51,910 nt of DNA from Lolliginicoccus lacisalsi. GTDB taxonomy: Bacteria > Actinomycetota > Actinomycetes > Mycobacteriales > Mycobacteriaceae. Under the pieces are notes generated by a model, which worked only from the letters and a program-made list of their open reading frames with translations, had not been told where the DNA came from and ran no database searches. The first letter of the stretch is position 1, and every line of letters starts with the position of its first letter. The translations under genes were made by a program, and so were the position numbers. The stretch lies in contig NZ_JACYWE010000004.1 of NCBI RefSeq assembly GCF_014841105.1, positions 187,819 to 239,728 of the forward strand, read 5' to 3'. Positions 10,645-19,943 of this stretch are shown here, piece after piece.

Positions 10645-12426
10645 CTACTTGAGCTCGAACAAAACGGTGCCCTGGGTGACGGCGGTGCCGGGGCTGACCT
10701 CGAGCCCAGTGACGGTGCCGCTCTTGTGCGCGGTGACGGGGTTCTCCATCTTCATTGCCTCGAGGACCACCACGAGCTCGCCCTCCGCGATCTCCTGGCC
10801 TTCCTCGACCGCGACCTTCACCACGGTGCCCTGCATGGGGGCGACAACGGCGTCGCCGGAGGCTCCAGCACCGCCGGCAGCTCCGCGGGCGCGCGCCTTC
10901 GGCTTCTTGCGGGCGCCGCCATTGCCGTTCGCGGCGACGGAGAAGTCACCGGGCAGCGCGACCTCGAGGCGCTTGCCACCGACCTCGACGACGAGCTTCT
11001 GCCGGGGCAGCGCCTCCTCCTCGGCGGCGAGCCCGCCACCGAACGGCTCGACGTTGTTCTCCCACTCGGTCTCGATCCACCGGGTGTGCACATCGAACCC
11101 GTTGGCATCGCCGACGAAGGCGGGATCCTCGATGACGGCCCGGTGGAACGGGATCACCATGGCCATGCCGTCGACGACGAACTCGGCGAGGGCGCGGCGG
11201 GAACGCTCGAGCGCCTCCAGGCGAGTGGCGCCGGTGACGATGAGCTTGGCGAGCATCGAGTCGAACTGGCCACCGATGATGCTGCCTGCCTCCACGCCCG
11301 AGTCGACGCGCACGCCGGGGCCGGACGGGAGCTCGTAGGTGGTGATCGCGCCGGGGGCGGGCAAGAAGTTGCGGGCCGCGTCCTCGCCGTTGATGCGGAA
11401 CTCGAACGAGTGGCCGCGCGGCTTGGGATCTTCTTTGAGATCGAGGACCTGGCCCTCGGCGATGCGGAACTGCTCGCGCACGAGGTCGATGCCCGAGGTC
11501 TCCTCGGTCACCGGGTGCTCCACCTGCAGGCGCGTGTTGACCTCGAGGAACGAGATCAGCCCATCCTGGCCGACCAGGTACTCCACGGTGCCAGCTCCGT
11601 GGTAGTGGGCCTCCCGGCAGATGGCCTTCGCGGAGCTGTGGATCTCATCGCGCTGCGCATCGGAGAGGAACGGCGCGGGGGCCTCCTCGACGAGCTTCTG
11701 GAAGCGGCGCTGCAGCGAGCAGTCACGCGTGCCCACGACCACGACGTTGCCGTGCTTGTCGGCGATCACCTGCGCCTCGACGTGGCGGGGCTTGTCGAGG
11801 TAGCGCTCCACGAAGCACTCGCCGCGACCGAACGCGGAGACCGCCTCGCGGGTAGCGGAGTCGAACAGCTCGGGAATCTCCTCCATGGTGCGAGCGACCT
11901 TCATGCCGCGGCCACCACCACCGAAGGCTGCCTTGATCGCGATGGGCAGGCCATGCTCCTTGGCGAAGGCAACGACCTCGTCCGCGTTCGCTGCCGGATC
12001 GGCGGTGCCGGGCACGAGCGGGGCACCGGCGCGCATCGCGATGTGGCGGGCGGTGACCTTGTCGCCGAGATCGCGGATGGACTGCGGGTCCGGACCGATC
12101 CAGATCAGCCCGGCGTCGATCACGGCCTGCGCGAAGTCGCCATTCTCGGAGAGGAACCCGTAGCCGGGGTGGATCGCGTTCGCGCCGGACTGGCGGGCGG
12201 CGTCGATGACCTTGTCGAAGACGAGGTAGGACTCCGCCGAGGTCTGCCCACCGAGGGCGTATGCCTCATCGGCGAGCCGCACGAATGGAGCGTTGGCATC
12301 GGGCTCGGCGTACACGGCGACGCTCGCGATGCCCGCGTCCCGCGCCGCCCGGATCACCCGCACCGCGATCTCGCCACGGTTGGCAACGAGGACCTTGGTG
12401 ATGCGTGCAGTCGACTCGCTGGGCAC
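10645..12426 (-). CDS. accA3: Acyl-CoA carboxylase alpha subunit (biotin carboxylase plus biotin carrier protein)
   Basis: 593 aa. Biotin carboxylase domain, residues 9-455: [13 protein letters not shown] at the start, the ATP-grasp glycine loop [12 protein letters not shown], and the metal and catalytic region [18 protein letters not shown] variable linker rich in Gly, Ala and Lys follows, then the biotinyl domain of about 75 residues with EAMKMEN, whose lysine carries biotin. This is the shared alpha chain that partners with AccD4, D5 and D6 in mycolate-producing bacteria for malonyl-, methylmalonyl- and long-chain carboxyacyl-CoA synthesis. GTG 12426 follows AGGAGGG at 3-4 nt spacing, so the TTG and GTG codons further upstream are not needed. 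Confidence 0.96.
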   Translation of the reverse strand: MPSESTARITKVLVANRGEIAVRVIRAARDAGIASVAVYAEPDANAPFVRLADEAYALGGQTSAESYLVFDKVIDAARQSGANAIHPGYGFLSENGDFAQAVIDAGLIWIGPDPQSIRDLGDKVTARHIAMRAGAPLVPGTADPAANADEVVAFAKEHGLPIAIKAAFGGGGRGMKVARTMEEIPELFDSATREAVSAFGRGECFVERYLDKPRHVEAQVIADKHGNVVVVGTRDCSLQRRFQKLVEEAPAPFLSDAQRDEIHSSAKAICREAHYHGAGTVEYLVGQDGLISFLEVNTRLQVEHPVTEETSGIDLVREQFRIAEGQVLDLKEDPKPRGHSFEFRINGEDAARNFLPAPGAITTYELPSGPGVRVDSGVEAGSIIGGQFDSMLAKLIVTGATRLEALERSRRALAEFVVDGMAMVIPFHRAVIEDPAFVGDANGFDVHTRWIETEWENNVEPFGGGLAAEEEALPRQKLVVEVGGKRLEVALPGDFSVAANGNGGARKKPKARARGAAGGAGASGDAVVAPMQGTVVKVAVEEGQEIAEGELVVVLEAMKMENPVTAHKSGTVTGLEVSPGTAVTQGTVLFELK

Positions 12427-12623
12427 TGACCCTCCTGGGTTCACCAAGGTTGCTCACCGGGGGCCGGCACGGTTGTGCGACAACCCCCGGGAACAACGGA
12501 TCGAGGTTGCGTCGGTGATGAGTCTATGCAGTCGGTGCCGCGATGTGTGAGCCGGCTGCCGATCTGGCGAGAACTCGTTCCCCCTGACTCTCGCAGAACC
12601 GGGGGCGCGACGGCGTGACCGAC

Positions 12624-12674
12624 GCGACAGAAAATCCGCCCGGATCCTGTGCGCGCCGGTGCTGGACCTGTCGC
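12624..12674 (-). terminator. Inverted repeat at the 3' end of the sufE-like gene
   Basis: GCGACAG (12624-12630) pairs with CTGTCGC (12668-12674), directly after the stop codon of the sufE-like gene in its reading direction. A second small dyad, GCGAGA/TCTCGC at 12567-12594, lies further on. No clear T-run follows, so termination is inferred from position only. Confidence 0.4.
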
Positions 12675-12675
12675 C

Positions 12676-13101
12676 TCAGCCCTCGCGGACCCGGCGCTTG
12701 ACCCGCGTGAGCATCGCTGACATGCCACGCAGCCGCAACGGGCTGACGATCGACTCGAGGCCGAGGCTCAAGTAGAAGTCGTCGGGCACGCCGAGGATCT
12801 CGTCGGCGCTGAGCCCGTCGAGCCCTTGATGGAGGATGGAGGCGAACCCGCGAGTGGTCGGTGCCTCCTGTGGCGCGCTGAAGTGCAGCACGACCGCCGA
12901 CCTGTCGGTGGCATCGACGGACAGGAACAGCGGCGACTGGCATTCCGGCACCGGTTCCATCGCTGCCTCCTCGAGCTCGGGCGGCAGCGGCGGCAGCTCG
13001 CGGCTGAACTCGAGGAGCAACTGCACCCGCTGCTCGCCCTCCATGGCCTGGAAATCGTCGATGATCTCCTGCAATGACTCGGGAACCGTGGCGCTGGTCA
13101 T
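12676..13101 (-). CDS. SufE-family protein (Rv3284-like)
   Basis: 141 aa. SufE fold: [28 protein letters not shown], the PECQSPLFL segment with the sulfur-accepting cysteine (Cys54), and the C-terminal [11 protein letters not shown]...[26 protein letters not shown] block. SufE proteins accept persulfide sulfur and stimulate cysteine desulfurases in Fe-S cluster assembly. The ATG overlaps the sseA stop codon (ATGA), so it is translationally coupled to the sulfurtransferase. The pairing is conserved in M. tuberculosis (Rv3283-Rv3284) and suggests a joint sulfur-relay role. Confidence 0.9.
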   Translation of the reverse strand: MTSATVPESLQEIIDDFQAMEGEQRVQLLLEFSRELPPLPPELEEAAMEPVPECQSPLFLSVDATDRSAVVLHFSAPQEAPTTRGFASILHQGLDGLSADEILGVPDDFYLSLGLESIVSPLRLRGMSAMLTRVKRRVREG

Positions 13102-13994
13102 GAGGATGCGGGGGCCGGACCGGGCTGCTCGCCCTTGGCGATCGGGACGCGCACCGTGTTGCCCCACTCGGTCCACGAGCCGTCGTAGTTGCGGACGCGG
13201 GTGAAGCCGAGCAGGTAGGTGAGGACGAACCACGTATGGCTCGATCGCTCGCCGATGCGGCAGTACACGATGGTGTCGTCGGCGGGATCCATGCCGCCGT
13301 AGACCTCCTCGAGCTGGGCGCGCGGCTTGAACCGGCTGTCGCTCGCCGCGGCCTTCGCCCACGGGATGCTCACCGCGGTGGGGATGTGCCCGCCGCGCAG
13401 CGCGCCCTCCTCCGGGTAGTCGGGCATGTGGGTGCGCTCGCCGGTGTACTCCTGCGGGGATCGCACCTCCACCAGCGGGCCCTCGCCAAGATGCTGGAGG
13501 ACCTGGTCGCGGTAGGCGCGGATCACGGTGTCATCCCGCTCCACCACGGGGTAGTCGGTGGGAGGGAAGCGAGGCACGTCGAAGCTGGTGTCGCGCTCCT
13601 CGGAGATCCACGCATCGCGCCCGCCGTCGAGCAGGCGCACATCAGGATGCCCGAACAGGGTGAAGACCCACATCGCGTAGGCGGCCCACCAGTTGGACTT
13701 GTCTCCGTAGATGACGACAGTGTCGTCGCGGCTGATGCCCTTGCGGCGCATCAGGGCGGCGAACTGCTCGCCATCGATGTAGTCGCGCCGCACGGGATCA
13801 TTGAGATCCAGGTGCCAGTCGATCTTGATGGCGCCGGGGACATGGCCGATGTCGTAGACGAGCACGTCCTCATCGGACTCGACGACCTTCAGCCCGGGCC
13901 TGCCCAGGTTCGAGGACAGCCACTCGGTGGACACCAGACGCTCGGGATGGGCGTATTCGGCAAACGCTGGGTTGTTCTCAGGAGGTACAGGCAC
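13098..13994 (-). CDS. sseA: Thiosulfate sulfurtransferase (double rhodanese)
   Basis: 298 aa, two rhodanese domains. The N-terminal one has Asp where the catalytic cysteine would be (IYGDKSN) and is inactive. The C-terminal one has the active-site loop CRIGERSSH with Cys245. Transfers sulfane sulfur from thiosulfate or 3-mercaptopyruvate. The GTG start at 13994 has AAGGAG about 9 nt upstream. A small dyad, GTTGT/ACAAC (14027-14040), lies in the leader or promoter region. Overlaps the sufE-like gene by 4 nt. Confidence 0.93.
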   Translation of the reverse strand: MPVPPENNPAFAEYAHPERLVSTEWLSSNLGRPGLKVVESDEDVLVYDIGHVPGAIKIDWHLDLNDPVRRDYIDGEQFAALMRRKGISRDDTVVIYGDKSNWWAAYAMWVFTLFGHPDVRLLDGGRDAWISEERDTSFDVPRFPPTDYPVVERDDTVIRAYRDQVLQHLGEGPLVEVRSPQEYTGERTHMPDYPEEGALRGGHIPTAVSIPWAKAAASDSRFKPRAQLEEVYGGMDPADDTIVYCRIGERSSHTWFVLTYLLGFTRVRNYDGSWTEWGNTVRVPIAKGEQPGPAPASS

Positions 13995-14128
13995 GGTGTC
14001 AACTCCTTTTGAATGCCCGTGGGAATGTTGTCACCACAACGGTAGCGGTTTCCGCGCGCGGCGACGATCACCTCAACCGCATCGCCGCCCGCCCAGCCGT
14101 GAGCGGAGTCACACTTTTGGTCGCCGTG

Positions 14129-15034
14129 CTAGAGGCCCAGCAACCGGTCCATCTGCACGAGGATCTCCAGGGCGGTGTAGACCGAGCCGTACGCCACATC
14201 CCCGGTGACCACGAGACGTCCATCACGGACCGCGGGAACCGTGCCGAACACCTCATCGCCAGCGAGGGAGGCCGCATCGAGGCCCGGCTCATTGGTCACC
14301 ACCAGCAACCGGCCCGCGCGCGCGAGCAATTCCCCGGCCTCGCGCCCGAGCTGCTCGTCCGCCGAGGGCGTGAAGCGCAGCACCGGCACGTCGAGGTCGG
14401 CGAGCACGGTCGAGGGCACTCCGGGAGGATGGCTGAGATCGCCCACCTGGCCCGGTGCGCGCAGGTCCACGACCGCGACCGGCTCCGTCATCGCAGCGGT
14501 CCCGTGCCGCTCCCGGACGCGCTCCAGCCGATCCTCGTACCGGTCCAGCGCTGCGCGCGCGGCCTGCTCCGCGCCCAGCCACCCCGAGACCGCCCGCAGG
14601 TTCTCCGGCCACGGCGCGGCGGGATCGATCGGGAGCACCGGCGCCACATCGACCAATCCCGGCGCGAGCCAGTACTCGTCCTCGATGCTCGTCGCCAGGA
14701 TGAGATCAGGGCCCAGCTCCCGGATCTCCTCGACGTCCACCGGAGATTCCAGCCGACGCGCCCCGCCGCCGAGCGGCACCCACGGCTGCACCATCCGCGA
14801 CGTGTAGCCCACCACGGGGAGACCGAGCGCGAGGGCGATCTCGAGATCCTGCCGCGAATCGATCGCCACGACGCGCCGGGGCTCGGCCGGGACCTCCACC
14901 GCGCCCAGGGGCGTGGTCACGGTCCGGGCCGGCACCGGCGCCTCGCCGGAGGTGCCGGCATCACCGTCCCCGGAGCATCCCGCGAGCAGGACCGTCGTGG
15001 CGGCGAGGGCGAGGAAATCACGGCGCGTGGGCAT
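14129..15034 (-). CDS. Siderophore/iron-type ABC transporter substrate-binding lipoprotein
   Basis: 301 aa. N-terminus MPTRRDFLALAATTVLLAGC: twin arginines, a hydrophobic core and a lipobox (LAGC, lipidated Cys20), so it is probably exported (possibly by Tat) and membrane-anchored. The rest matches the FecB/FhuD fold of class III binding proteins: RRVVAIDSRQDLEIALALGLPVVGY, LGPDLILATS, the long connecting helix, and the second lobe ending VYTALEILVQMDRLLGL. No permease or ATPase genes are adjacent, so the partner transporter is elsewhere. It sits between the acc/sse genes and the sigma-factor operon. ATG 15034 is chosen over a TTG 12 nt upstream because it gives the tight signal peptide. Confidence 0.85.
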   Translation of the reverse strand: MPTRRDFLALAATTVLLAGCSGDGDAGTSGEAPVPARTVTTPLGAVEVPAEPRRVVAIDSRQDLEIALALGLPVVGYTSRMVQPWVPLGGGARRLESPVDVEEIRELGPDLILATSIEDEYWLAPGLVDVAPVLPIDPAAPWPENLRAVSGWLGAEQAARAALDRYEDRLERVRERHGTAAMTEPVAVVDLRAPGQVGDLSHPPGVPSTVLADLDVPVLRFTPSADEQLGREAGELLARAGRLLVVTNEPGLDAASLAGDEVFGTVPAVRDGRLVVTGDVAYGSVYTALEILVQMDRLLGL

Positions 15035-15104
15035 GCGGATCGTCAACCGTCCGTTCGTAGGGCTGGGACGGCCCCATCATGCCAGCCATGCGCGTGCCGG
15101 GCCG

Positions 15105-15989
15105 TCACCTGCTGATGCGGGGCGGCAGCTGCGCGCGCGCCAGCTTGCCGGGGTTGCGCACTAGGTACACGGCCGTCACCGGGCCTTCCGCGGCAGCGGC
15201 CTCGATCAGCATGATCACAGTGATCTGGCCGTCCTCGCGCACCACGACGCCAGGGAGCGCGTTGAACACGCCGAGCTCGACCTCCACCTCGTCGCCGCCC
15301 TTGCGCGCGAGCCCAGCAAGGAACCGTGCCACGCGCTCCGCCCCGTGCACCGGGCGCCGCGCGGCCGAGACCACGCCGCCACCGTCGGACATCGCGACGG
15401 CATCAGGGGCGAGCATGCCGATGAGCCCGGCGATGTCGTTGCCGCGCGCCGCCAGCAGGAACCGTGCCGCCAGCGTGCCGGCCTCGCGCGGGTCCGGCGC
15501 GAAGCGGGGCTTGCCCGCCTGCACCCGCGTCCGCGCGCGGTGGGCGATCTGCCGGATCGCGGGCTCGCTGCGGCCCAGCGCCGTGCTGATCTCGGAGTAG
15601 GGGAAATCAAAGACATCGCGCATCACGAGCACGGCCCGCTCGACTGGTCCAAGGGTCTCCAGCATCAGCATCATCGCCATCGACACCGACTCCGCGAGCT
15701 CGGCGTCATCGCCGATATCCGGGCTGGTCGCGACCGGCTCCGGCAGCCATGGACCGATGTATTCCTCCCGCTTGCGGCGGGCCGCGCGCAGCACATCGAT
15801 GGCCCGCCGGGATACCGCGCGCGCCAGGTAGGCCCGCGGGTCCGCCACGTCCTCCCCATCGATCCGCATCCACGACAAGTACGTGTCCTGCACGGCGTCC
15901 TCGGCGTCCGCCGCGCTGCCCAGGATCTCGTAGGCGATCGTGAACAGGAGCCCGCGATGCTCCTCGAACACGGTGGTGAGGTCGGGCAT
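15105..15989 (-). CDS. ECF41-family (SigJ-type) sigma factor with fused C-terminal regulatory domain
   Basis: 294 aa. Sigma region 2 is residues 1-75 (FTIAYEILGSAADAEDAVQDTYLSW). The WLPEP linker motif (81-85) typical of ECF41 follows, then sigma region 4, residues 100-155 (DVFDFPYSEISTALGRSEPAIRQIAHRAR). A SnoaL/NTF2-like extension runs from about 165 to 290 with DGGG at 202-205, the ECF41 signature region that replaces a separate anti-sigma factor. Starts at ATG 15989 behind GAGGAGG (8 nt). It lies 5 nt after a FAD oxidoreductase gene, the partner type usual for ECF41 (carboxymuconolactone decarboxylase, oxidoreductase or epimerase). See the promoter at 17146-17172 for autoregulation. Confidence 0.93.
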   Translation of the reverse strand: MPDLTTVFEEHRGLLFTIAYEILGSAADAEDAVQDTYLSWMRIDGEDVADPRAYLARAVSRRAIDVLRAARRKREEYIGPWLPEPVATSPDIGDDAELAESVSMAMMLMLETLGPVERAVLVMRDVFDFPYSEISTALGRSEPAIRQIAHRARTRVQAGKPRFAPDPREAGTLAARFLLAARGNDIAGLIGMLAPDAVAMSDGGGVVSAARRPVHGAERVARFLAGLARKGGDEVEVELGVFNALPGVVVREDGQITVIMLIEAAAAEGPVTAVYLVRNPGKLARAQLPPRISR

Positions 15990-15994
15990 GGCGC

Positions 15995-17137
15995 TTACCT
16001 CCTCGATGCGGCCATGGGGCCACGGGGCCATTGGGTCGCAGGGCCGGACGGCCAGCGGTACGAGCCGGGCCTGCGTGCTTCCCGGGCTAGCCACCGCGCG
16101 GTGGCCGCGCAGATCTGCTCCTTCACCAGCGCCGCGGGGCGCCCGGACAGCGCCCACCCGCGGGGCTGGTCATCGCGGTGCACGGGCTGCACGATGCCGC
16201 CCCGGCGCCCGGCACTGACGCATTGGACCACGAAGCCCCCGGAGAACGGCGCGGGATCGCGCCCCTCCATGAGGTCGATGACGGTCCGTGCCGCGGAAGC
16301 GCCCAGCGGTAGCGCCGCGGCGCAGCTCATCCGCAGATGATCGCCTGCCCGGCCCGGCAGGGCTACCGAGTCGCCGCAGCCGATGATCGTTCCCGCGTCG
16401 ATCGAGCGCAGCGCCGCATCGACACGGAGCCGTCCGAGCTCATCGGTGGCGAGACCGCTCGCGGCGGCGAGGCCGCTCGCGCGCAGCCCCGTGGCGAGGA
16501 CCGGCACCGCGTGGCCGGGCGGCTCGACGGTGGTGCCCTCCTGCACGGCGACGCCGAGGCGCTCGAGCTGCTGGCGGGCGGCCCGCTGCCCGCGCGGGGA
16601 CAGCCCCGGCCCGATCTCGCCCTTCGTGATGAGCGTGACCGTGCCCGCGAGCCCGGCCTCGGCGATCTCGGCCGCGGTCTCGATCCCGGTGAGGCCACCG
16701 CCAATGACAGTGACCTCCCGCGGACGCTGGCGCAGCACCGCGGCGAGCTGGATGGCGTCCTCCAGGGTGGTGACGCCGTGGACGTGCCCCGGGGCCGCCT
16801 CCAGCGGAGCGGCTGCCCGGCTACCGGTGGCAAGGACGAGGTAGTCATAGCCGAGCGCGCGGCCATCGCCGAGCAGCACCCGCTGGTTCGCGGCATCGAT
16901 CCGCTCGGCCGTGGCGATCTCGAGGGTCGCGCCGGGATGCAGCACGTCGGTGAGCGGGAAGCGCGCGGAATGGTTGCCCGCGGCGAGCTGGTGGAGGCGG
17001 ATGCGCTCGACGAACTCGGCGCGGGGATTGACCACGGTGACGTCGGCGCGGGGATGCGCTGCCAGCCTCGCCGCGGCCATGACCCCGGCGTAGCCGGCGC
17101 CAATGATGAGGATCCTGGTGCGTGGAGATGTAGTCAT
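15995..17137 (-). CDS. FAD-dependent pyridine-nucleotide oxidoreductase (NDH-2-like), ECF41 partner
   Basis: 380 aa from ATG 17137. The FAD Rossmann motif ILIIGAGYAGVMAAARL is near residues 10-25, the second dinucleotide fold VTVIGGGLTGIETAAEIAE follows, then the FAD-binding aspartate region IIGCGDSVAL. Related to NADH dehydrogenase II-type flavoproteins but short (NDH-2 usually 430-460 aa) and without the C-terminal membrane anchor, so probably soluble. Physiological electron acceptor unknown. First gene of a two-gene operon with the ECF41 sigma factor. An extra ATG at 17143 is in frame, but the predicted transcription start falls on 17137. Confidence 0.85.
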   Translation of the reverse strand: MTTSPRTRILIIGAGYAGVMAAARLAAHPRADVTVVNPRAEFVERIRLHQLAAGNHSARFPLTDVLHPGATLEIATAERIDAANQRVLLGDGRALGYDYLVLATGSRAAAPLEAAPGHVHGVTTLEDAIQLAAVLRQRPREVTVIGGGLTGIETAAEIAEAGLAGTVTLITKGEIGPGLSPRGQRAARQQLERLGVAVQEGTTVEPPGHAVPVLATGLRASGLAAASGLATDELGRLRVDAALRSIDAGTIIGCGDSVALPGRAGDHLRMSCAAALPLGASAARTVIDLMEGRDPAPFSGGFVVQCVSAGRRGGIVQPVHRDDQPRGWALSGRPAALVKEQICAATARWLAREARRPGSYRWPSGPATQWPRGPMAASRR

Positions 17138-17145
17138 GCCCATAG

Positions 17146-17172
17146 GACGATCGGGGCGCCCGAGTTGTGACA
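17146..17172 (-). promoter_or_regulatory. ECF41-type promoter (TGTCACA-N16-CGTC)
   Basis: On the minus strand TGTCACA (17172-17166) is followed by exactly 16 nt and CGTC (17149-17146), the promoter recalled for ECF41 sigma factors. With CGTC at about -12 to -9, transcription would begin at or next to ATG 17137, giving a leaderless mRNA. A GACAGCCGCGCTGTC dyad (17169-17183) overlaps the -35 side. Confidence 0.8.
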
Positions 17173-17190
17173 GCCGCGCTGTCGTCGTGG

Positions 17191-17850
17191 CTAGCGCCAC
17201 AGCGTGGCGACGGTGACCCCGACCTTGCCGAGCAGTTGCCGCACCAGGGGGCGGCCGATGCCGATGACCGACGAGGGATCGCCCTCGATGCGATCGATGA
17301 ACCAGCCGCCGCGGCCATCGAGGGTGAACGCCCCGGCCACCTCCAGGGGCTCGCCGGTAGCCAGGTACGCCTCTAGATCCTGCTCGGACGGCGTACCGAA
17401 GTGCACGCGCGTGGTGGAGCACCCCGTGGCCTCATCGACGACCGCGCCGTCGCGGATCCGCACCACGCAGTGCCCGGTCAGCAGTTCGCCGGTGGTCCCC
17501 ATCATCGACTTCCAGCGCTCCCGCGCCACCTCCGCGGAGAGTGGCTTGCCCTGTAGCGCGCCGCCGATGCGCAGCATGGAGTCGCACCCGATCACCACGC
17601 AATCGAGCACGTCCGCTGCGCCCGCCCAGCACACCCCATCGAGGTCGGGAACAATATCGTTCGCCACCGAGTGCGCCTTGGCCTCGGCGAGGCGGATCAC
17701 GGTCTCCTCCGGGCCCGCTCCCGGCCCGAGGCTATCGATGATCGCGTCCTCGTCCACCGCGGAGACACGCACGAGCGGCTCGACGCCTGCCGACCGCAGC
17801 ACCGCGAGCCTCGCGGGCGACGCGGAGGCGAGCACGAGCCGGGTAGTCAC
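17191..17850 (-). CDS. maf: Maf-family nucleotide pyrophosphatase
   Basis: 219 aa. Hydrolyses non-canonical or modified nucleoside triphosphates (dTTP/UTP or m7GTP-type subfamilies) to the monophosphate, as a house-cleaning enzyme. Begins RLVLASASPARLAVLRSAGV, the Maf S-x-S-x-x-R signature, followed by AEAKAHSVA, the acidic metal site IGCDSM and GKPLS. The central VVRIRDG...TTRVHFG strand and the C-terminal GAFTLDGRGGWFIDRIEGDPSSVIGIGRPLV complete the fold. GTG 17850 overlaps the accE stop (GTGA); GTG 17856 is an alternative. Member of the accD5-accE-maf block. Confidence 0.93.
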   Translation of the reverse strand: MTTRLVLASASPARLAVLRSAGVEPLVRVSAVDEDAIIDSLGPGAGPEETVIRLAEAKAHSVANDIVPDLDGVCWAGAADVLDCVVIGCDSMLRIGGALQGKPLSAEVARERWKSMMGTTGELLTGHCVVRIRDGAVVDEATGCSTTRVHFGTPSEQDLEAYLATGEPLEVAGAFTLDGRGGWFIDRIEGDPSSVIGIGRPLVRQLLGKVGVTVATLWR

Positions 17851-18125
17851 CGCCACGCGCGACCGTACACGTACGCGCGCGGGGGCAGGGGCGGGTTGTG
17901 CCGCAGGTTGTCCACCGGATCCCCCCACAGCTCGCGGGGGCGCGGGTCCTGGCTCCCGGCCCGGGCGCTCGAGGCGGCCGCGCCGGCCAGCACCGCCACC
18001 AAAGCGGCGAGCTCCTCGGCAGTGGGCTCGCCCCGCTCCACCCGGAGGAACACGGGTGCGCCCCCTTCTGTGTTGCCCACTTCTGGGTTGCTCTCTTCTG
18101 GGTTGCTCGCTCCGGAAGTGCTCAC
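17847..18125 (-). CDS. accE: Acyl-CoA carboxylase epsilon subunit
   Basis: 92 aa. The C-terminal half, [27 protein letters not shown]...[19 protein letters not shown], is the AccE domain that docks the alpha and beta subunits of actinobacterial acyl-CoA carboxylases. Shorter than M. tuberculosis AccE5 (about 177 aa), whose N-terminal extension is lacking. The GTG start overlaps the accD5 stop (GTGA) and its own stop overlaps maf, so all three are coupled. The first 20 residues are a repeat: [15 protein letters not shown]. Confidence 0.9.
   Translation of the reverse strand: MSTSGASNPEESNPEVGNTEGGAPVFLRVERGEPTAEELAALVAVLAGAAASSARAGSQDPRPRELWGDPVDNLRHNPPLPPRAYVYGRAWR
18063..18107 (-). repeat. 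15-bp tandem repeat inside accE, three copies
   Basis: Units at 18107-18093, 18092-18078 and 18077-18063, differing at a few bases and encoding [15 protein letters not shown]. It lies in the variable N-terminal tail ahead of the folded domain. Confidence 0.85.
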
Positions 18126-19783
18126 AGCGGAATGTTCCCATGCTTCTTCGCCGGAACATTGACGACCTTGCGCTCGAGCAGGCGCAGCGCGGTCGAGACA
18201 TGCCAGCGTGTGTGCGACGGCGGGATGACCGCGTCGAGGTAGCCGCGCTCGGCCGCCATGTAAGGATTGACCAGCGTGTCCTCGTACTCCTGTTGCAATT
18301 GCAGGCGCAACGCGTCGACGTCCTCGCCGTTCTTCGCGGCCTCGAGCAGCTTGCGGCGGTAGACGAACCCGACGGCGCCGGATGCGCCCATCACGGCGAT
18401 CTGGGCGGTGGGCCAGGCGATGTTGACGTCCGCGCCCATGTGCTTGGAGCCCATCACGTCGTAGGCACCGCCATAGGCCTTGCGGGTGATGACGGTGATC
18501 TTGCCGACGGTGGCCTCGCCGTAGGCGTAGAGCAACTTGGCGCCACGGCGAATGATGCCATTGAACTCCTGGTCGGTGCCGGGCAGGAAGCCCGGGACGT
18601 CGACGAGGGTGAGGATCGGCACGTTGAACGCGTCACAGGTGCGCACGAACCGGGCGGCCTTCTCCGACGCGGCGATGTCGAGCGTGCCCGCGAACTGGGT
18701 GGGCTGGTTGGCGACGATGCCGACGCTGCGGCCCTCCACGCGCGCGAACCCGCACAGGATGTTCATCGCGCGCTGCGCCTGCACCTCGAGGAACTCGCTG
18801 TCGTCGACGATGCGGGCGATCACATCGTGCATGTCGTACGGCTGGTTGGGGGGGTCGGGGATGATCGTGTCGAGCTCGAGGTCCTCGGCGGTCAGGGAAT
18901 CCTCGGCACTGCCGGAGATGGGGGAATCGGCGGGGAAGCGAGGTGCCTCGCCGCGGTTGTTGCTCGGCAGGTATCCCAGCAGCTCCCGCACATAGTCGAG
19001 GGCATCGGTCTCGTCGTTGGCGACATAGTGGGCCACGCCGGACTTCACCATGTGCGTGTGGGCGCCACCAAGCTCCTCCATGGTGACTTCCTCGCCGGTG
19101 ACGGTCTTGATGACGTCGGGACCGGTGACGAACATCTGGGACTTCTGGTCCACCATGATCACGAAATCCGTCAGCGCGGGGGAGTAGACGTGCCCTCCCG
19201 CCGCGGCGCCCATGATCAGCGAGATCTGCGGGATAACGCCCGAGGCCAGCACGTTGCGGTGGAAGATCTCGCCGTAGAGGCCGAGGGAGACGACGCCCTC
19301 CTGGATGCGCGCGCCCGCGCCCTCGTTGATGCCGATCAACGGACGGCCGGTCTTGATGGCGAGGTCCATCACCTTGACGATCTTCTCGCCATACACCTCG
19401 CCGAGGCTGCCGCCGAACACCGCGGCGTCCTGGCTGAACACGCAGACCTCGCGGCCATCGATCGTGCCGTAGCCGGTGACCACGCCATCGCCGAGCGGCC
19501 GGTTATCGACGAGCCCGAAGTTGGTGGACCGGTGCCGGGCCAGCGCGTCGAGCTCGACGAAGGAGCCGTCATCGAGCAGCAGCTTGATCCGTTCCCGCGC
19601 GGTGAACTTGCCCTTGTCGTGGACCTTCTGCACCGCGGCCTCGCCCACCGGGTGCTTGGCCTCCTCGAGGCGGCGCTGCAGGTCCGCGAGCTTTCCCGCT
19701 GTGGTGTGGATATCCGCCTTCGCCGCATCAGTGCCGGGGGACGCGTCGGGCGAGGTTCGCTCTGGCTCGGTCACACTGGTCAT
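18122..19783 (-). CDS. accD5: Acyl-CoA carboxylase beta subunit (propionyl-CoA carboxylase type)
   Basis: 553 aa carboxyltransferase with two crotonase-fold halves. The first has [16 protein letters not shown], the glycine loop [13 protein letters not shown], and [20 protein letters not shown]. The second has [50 protein letters not shown] and the [12 protein letters not shown] loop. Transfers CO2 from carboxybiotin on AccA3 to propionyl- or acetyl-CoA, giving methylmalonyl-CoA for methyl-branched and mycolic lipids. Closest in order and size to M. tuberculosis AccD5 (548 aa). ATG 19783 stands 7 nt after a -10 box and is divergent from birA. Confidence 0.96.
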   Translation of the reverse strand: MTSVTEPERTSPDASPGTDAAKADIHTTAGKLADLQRRLEEAKHPVGEAAVQKVHDKGKFTARERIKLLLDDGSFVELDALARHRSTNFGLVDNRPLGDGVVTGYGTIDGREVCVFSQDAAVFGGSLGEVYGEKIVKVMDLAIKTGRPLIGINEGAGARIQEGVVSLGLYGEIFHRNVLASGVIPQISLIMGAAAGGHVYSPALTDFVIMVDQKSQMFVTGPDVIKTVTGEEVTMEELGGAHTHMVKSGVAHYVANDETDALDYVRELLGYLPSNNRGEAPRFPADSPISGSAEDSLTAEDLELDTIIPDPPNQPYDMHDVIARIVDDSEFLEVQAQRAMNILCGFARVEGRSVGIVANQPTQFAGTLDIAASEKAARFVRTCDAFNVPILTLVDVPGFLPGTDQEFNGIIRRGAKLLYAYGEATVGKITVITRKAYGGAYDVMGSKHMGADVNIAWPTAQIAVMGASGAVGFVYRRKLLEAAKNGEDVDALRLQLQQEYEDTLVNPYMAAERGYLDAVIPPSHTRWHVSTALRLLERKVVNVPAKKHGNIPL

Positions 19784-19796
19784 GGCGGCGAGTGTA
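19781..19796 (-). promoter_or_regulatory. Leaderless-type -10 (TACACT) for accD5
   Basis: TACACT at 19796-19791, then 7 nt, then ATG at 19783. Drives the accD5-accE-maf unit. Confidence 0.6.
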
Positions 19797-19927
19797 TCGA
19801 GAAACCCGGGCCCCACGGGGACAGAGGTCTCCAAAACCCGGGACGTATACCTAAGCGATACTGCCAAAAACCTGCCCCGGCGCGGATCTGGAGCGCCCGG
19901 ATCGCCCCTTGGGACGGTGCCCGGGCG

Positions 19928-19943
19928 TAACGTCACCACCATG
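19928..19943 (+). promoter_or_regulatory. Leaderless-type -10 (TAACGT) for birA
   Basis: TAACGT at 19928-19933, then 7 nt, then ATG at 19941. Divergent from the accD5 promoter in the same 157-bp gap. Confidence 0.55.

Noticed and set aside
17204-19930. 908-codon plus-strand open frame
   Set aside because: Antisense shadow of maf, accE and accD5, which carry clear family motifs on the minus strand. No domain is recognisable in the plus translation.
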